Shown here: in pieces, positions 32,019 through 32,887 of the stretch | Numbering within the stretch: position 1 is the first letter of the stretch | Layout of the letters: each line of letters opens with the position of its first letter | NCBI GenBank assembly: GCA_018668795.1 | Contig: JABJBD010000071.1 | Coordinates: 1-32,887 of the forward strand | DNA: 32,887 bases | Source of the DNA: Candidatus Puniceispirillum sp. | GTDB lineage: Bacteria > Pseudomonadota > Alphaproteobacteria > Puniceispirillales > Puniceispirillaceae | Reading direction: 5' to 3' | Notes under the pieces: model-generated | The model's database searches: none | Seen by the model: only the letters and a program-made list of their open reading frames with translations | Told to the model about the DNA's origin: nothing | Made by a program: the position numbers and the translations under genes

Positions 32019-32867
32019 ATGCATAAAATAGCGCTGCCTATTATTGCGGCAATGATCGCGGTTGTTGCCAATGCTGTTTCAGCCCAAGCCGTTAGTGCTA
32101 ATAAAACTGTGCCGATGCCAACTGTGAATGACGAATTGGCGGATAAAAAGGACACAGATAATCAAATTATTACGGGTAAATACATTAACCAAATCGTTTC
32201 TCAGTTTTTATTGGTCAAAGGTGTGGAAGCAACGCCTAGCTTAAATCCATCGCGCCTCTTTCGTAAATGTGATGGGCCTTTGACTGTGAATCCGATGTTT
32301 GGCAATTTCCAAACTGTACGTGTTGAATGTGAAGACGTCATTGGGTGGCGTGTTGCTGTACGAACCAAGATCAAATCAGAAGTAGCATATGTTAAGAAAA
32401 CCACACATAAAAACACCACTAAAATTACCAAAAATATCTCAAGAAATATAACAGCTAAAGCTGTCAAAAAAGCTGAAACGGCGCGTGTGGTAAGCCTCAC
32501 ACGCAGCATGCGACGTAATGAAATTATCATGCCTGAAGATGTTGCTTTTATTGATGTATCAATACGCGAAGTTGCAGGTGTGTTTTTTGAACAAGACGAC
32601 GTGGTTGGTCGGCGTTTAAAAACATCAGTTTCAGCAAGAAAGCCAGTTTTTGCACGGCAACTTCAACCACATTGGATGGTCGAGAAAGATCAGGAAGTAA
32701 CGCTGATTAATCGTTCTGGTGCGATCGCTGTCAGTATGATAGGTTATGCCTTAGAAAACGGTCAATATGGTGAGTGGATTAAGGTCAAAAACGCGAACAG
32801 CAATAAAATTGTTCATGGCCAGATAATTAATTCAAAAAAAATTGCAACAGGGGCTAACATTCAGTGA
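32019..32867 (+). CDS. flgA: Flagellar P-ring assembly chaperone FlgA
   Basis: 282 residues. A signal peptide (KIALPIIAAMIAVVANAVSA) precedes the FlgA N-domain with Cys-containing LFRKCDGPLTVNP and TVRVECEDVIGWRVAV. A lysine/threonine-rich linker (about residues 125-155) leads to the SAF domain: SLTRSMRRNEIIMPEDVAFID and SARKPVFARQLQPHWMVEKD, ending near GQIINSKKIATG. FlgA is the periplasmic chaperone needed for the FlgI P ring. The basic linker is unusually long. It is the last complete gene, and only 20 bases follow. The ATG at 32019 is preferred to in-frame starts inside the LysM gene because it begins the signal peptide. Confidence 0.85.
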   Translation: MHKIALPIIAAMIAVVANAVSAQAVSANKTVPMPTVNDELADKKDTDNQIITGKYINQIVSQFLLVKGVEATPSLNPSRLFRKCDGPLTVNPMFGNFQTVRVECEDVIGWRVAVRTKIKSEVAYVKKTTHKNTTKITKNISRNITAKAVKKAETARVVSLTRSMRRNEIIMPEDVAFIDVSIREVAGVFFEQDDVVGRRLKTSVSARKPVFARQLQPHWMVEKDQEVTLINRSGAIAVSMIGYALENGQYGEWIKVKNANSNKIVHGQIINSKKIATGANIQ

Positions 32868-32887
32868 GTTCTAGTCGTTAAAGTACT

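Noticed and set aside
1..32887. CRISPR arrays, insertion sequences, integrases or attachment sites
   Set aside because: No repeat-spacer pattern, transposase, integrase or terminal inverted repeats were seen on either strand.

Overview
The window looks like a chromosomal segment of a motile, aerobic alphaproteobacterium, possibly marine and possibly SAR116-like. The clade guess is weak. It rests on the rhizobial-type glycerol ABC transporter, the protein families present and a base composition near balance. There are no phage, IS, CRISPR, rRNA or tRNA genes, so this is core-type DNA with some unusual genes.

Region 1 (1-9733) is a glycerol catabolism locus. glpR and the first codons of glpD (cut by the left edge) run leftward. 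A divergent control region with GlpR-like half-sites separates them from glpV-glpS-glpT-glpP-glpQ-glpU-glpK-gap. Together these import glycerol by an ABC system, phosphorylate it, oxidise it to DHAP and feed lower glycolysis. Region 2 (9734-14499) holds a BlaI-like repressor with an M56 membrane metalloprotease, a GNAT acetyltransferase, and a leftward pair of SulP anion transporter plus tyrosine phosphatase. Region 3 (14680-18727) is a compact operon of acyl-CoA dehydrogenase, MaoC-like hydratase, CitE-like lyase and family III CoA-transferase. It resembles C5-dicarboxylate (itaconate, mesaconate or citramalate type) CoA pathways.

Region 4 (18728-23109) is the odd part. It encodes a blue-light (BLUF) protein whose N-terminal ~190 residues align along their whole length with ribosome recycling factor. 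Next comes a malonyl-CoA decarboxylase gene broken by two in-frame stops. A leftward run of four small uncharacterised genes follows, one with a nitrile-hydratase-leader-like (NHLP) segment.

Region 5 (23257-32867) is flagellar. A rod/hook-family gene faces the leftward operon flhA-flhF-flhG-fliA-hypothetical. A rightward operon carries flgP, flgT, a LysM/FimV-like gene and flgA. Two near-perfect, divergent sigma-54 promoters lie between flhA and flgP, pointing to RpoN-controlled polar flagellum assembly with Vibrio-like H/T-ring accessory proteins. FlhF has degenerate GTPase motifs and FlhG lacks the usual N-terminal activator helix.

The best candidate for something undescribed is the RRF-like/BLUF fusion at 18943-20187. 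It suggests, but does not prove, a light-responsive ribosome-associated factor.
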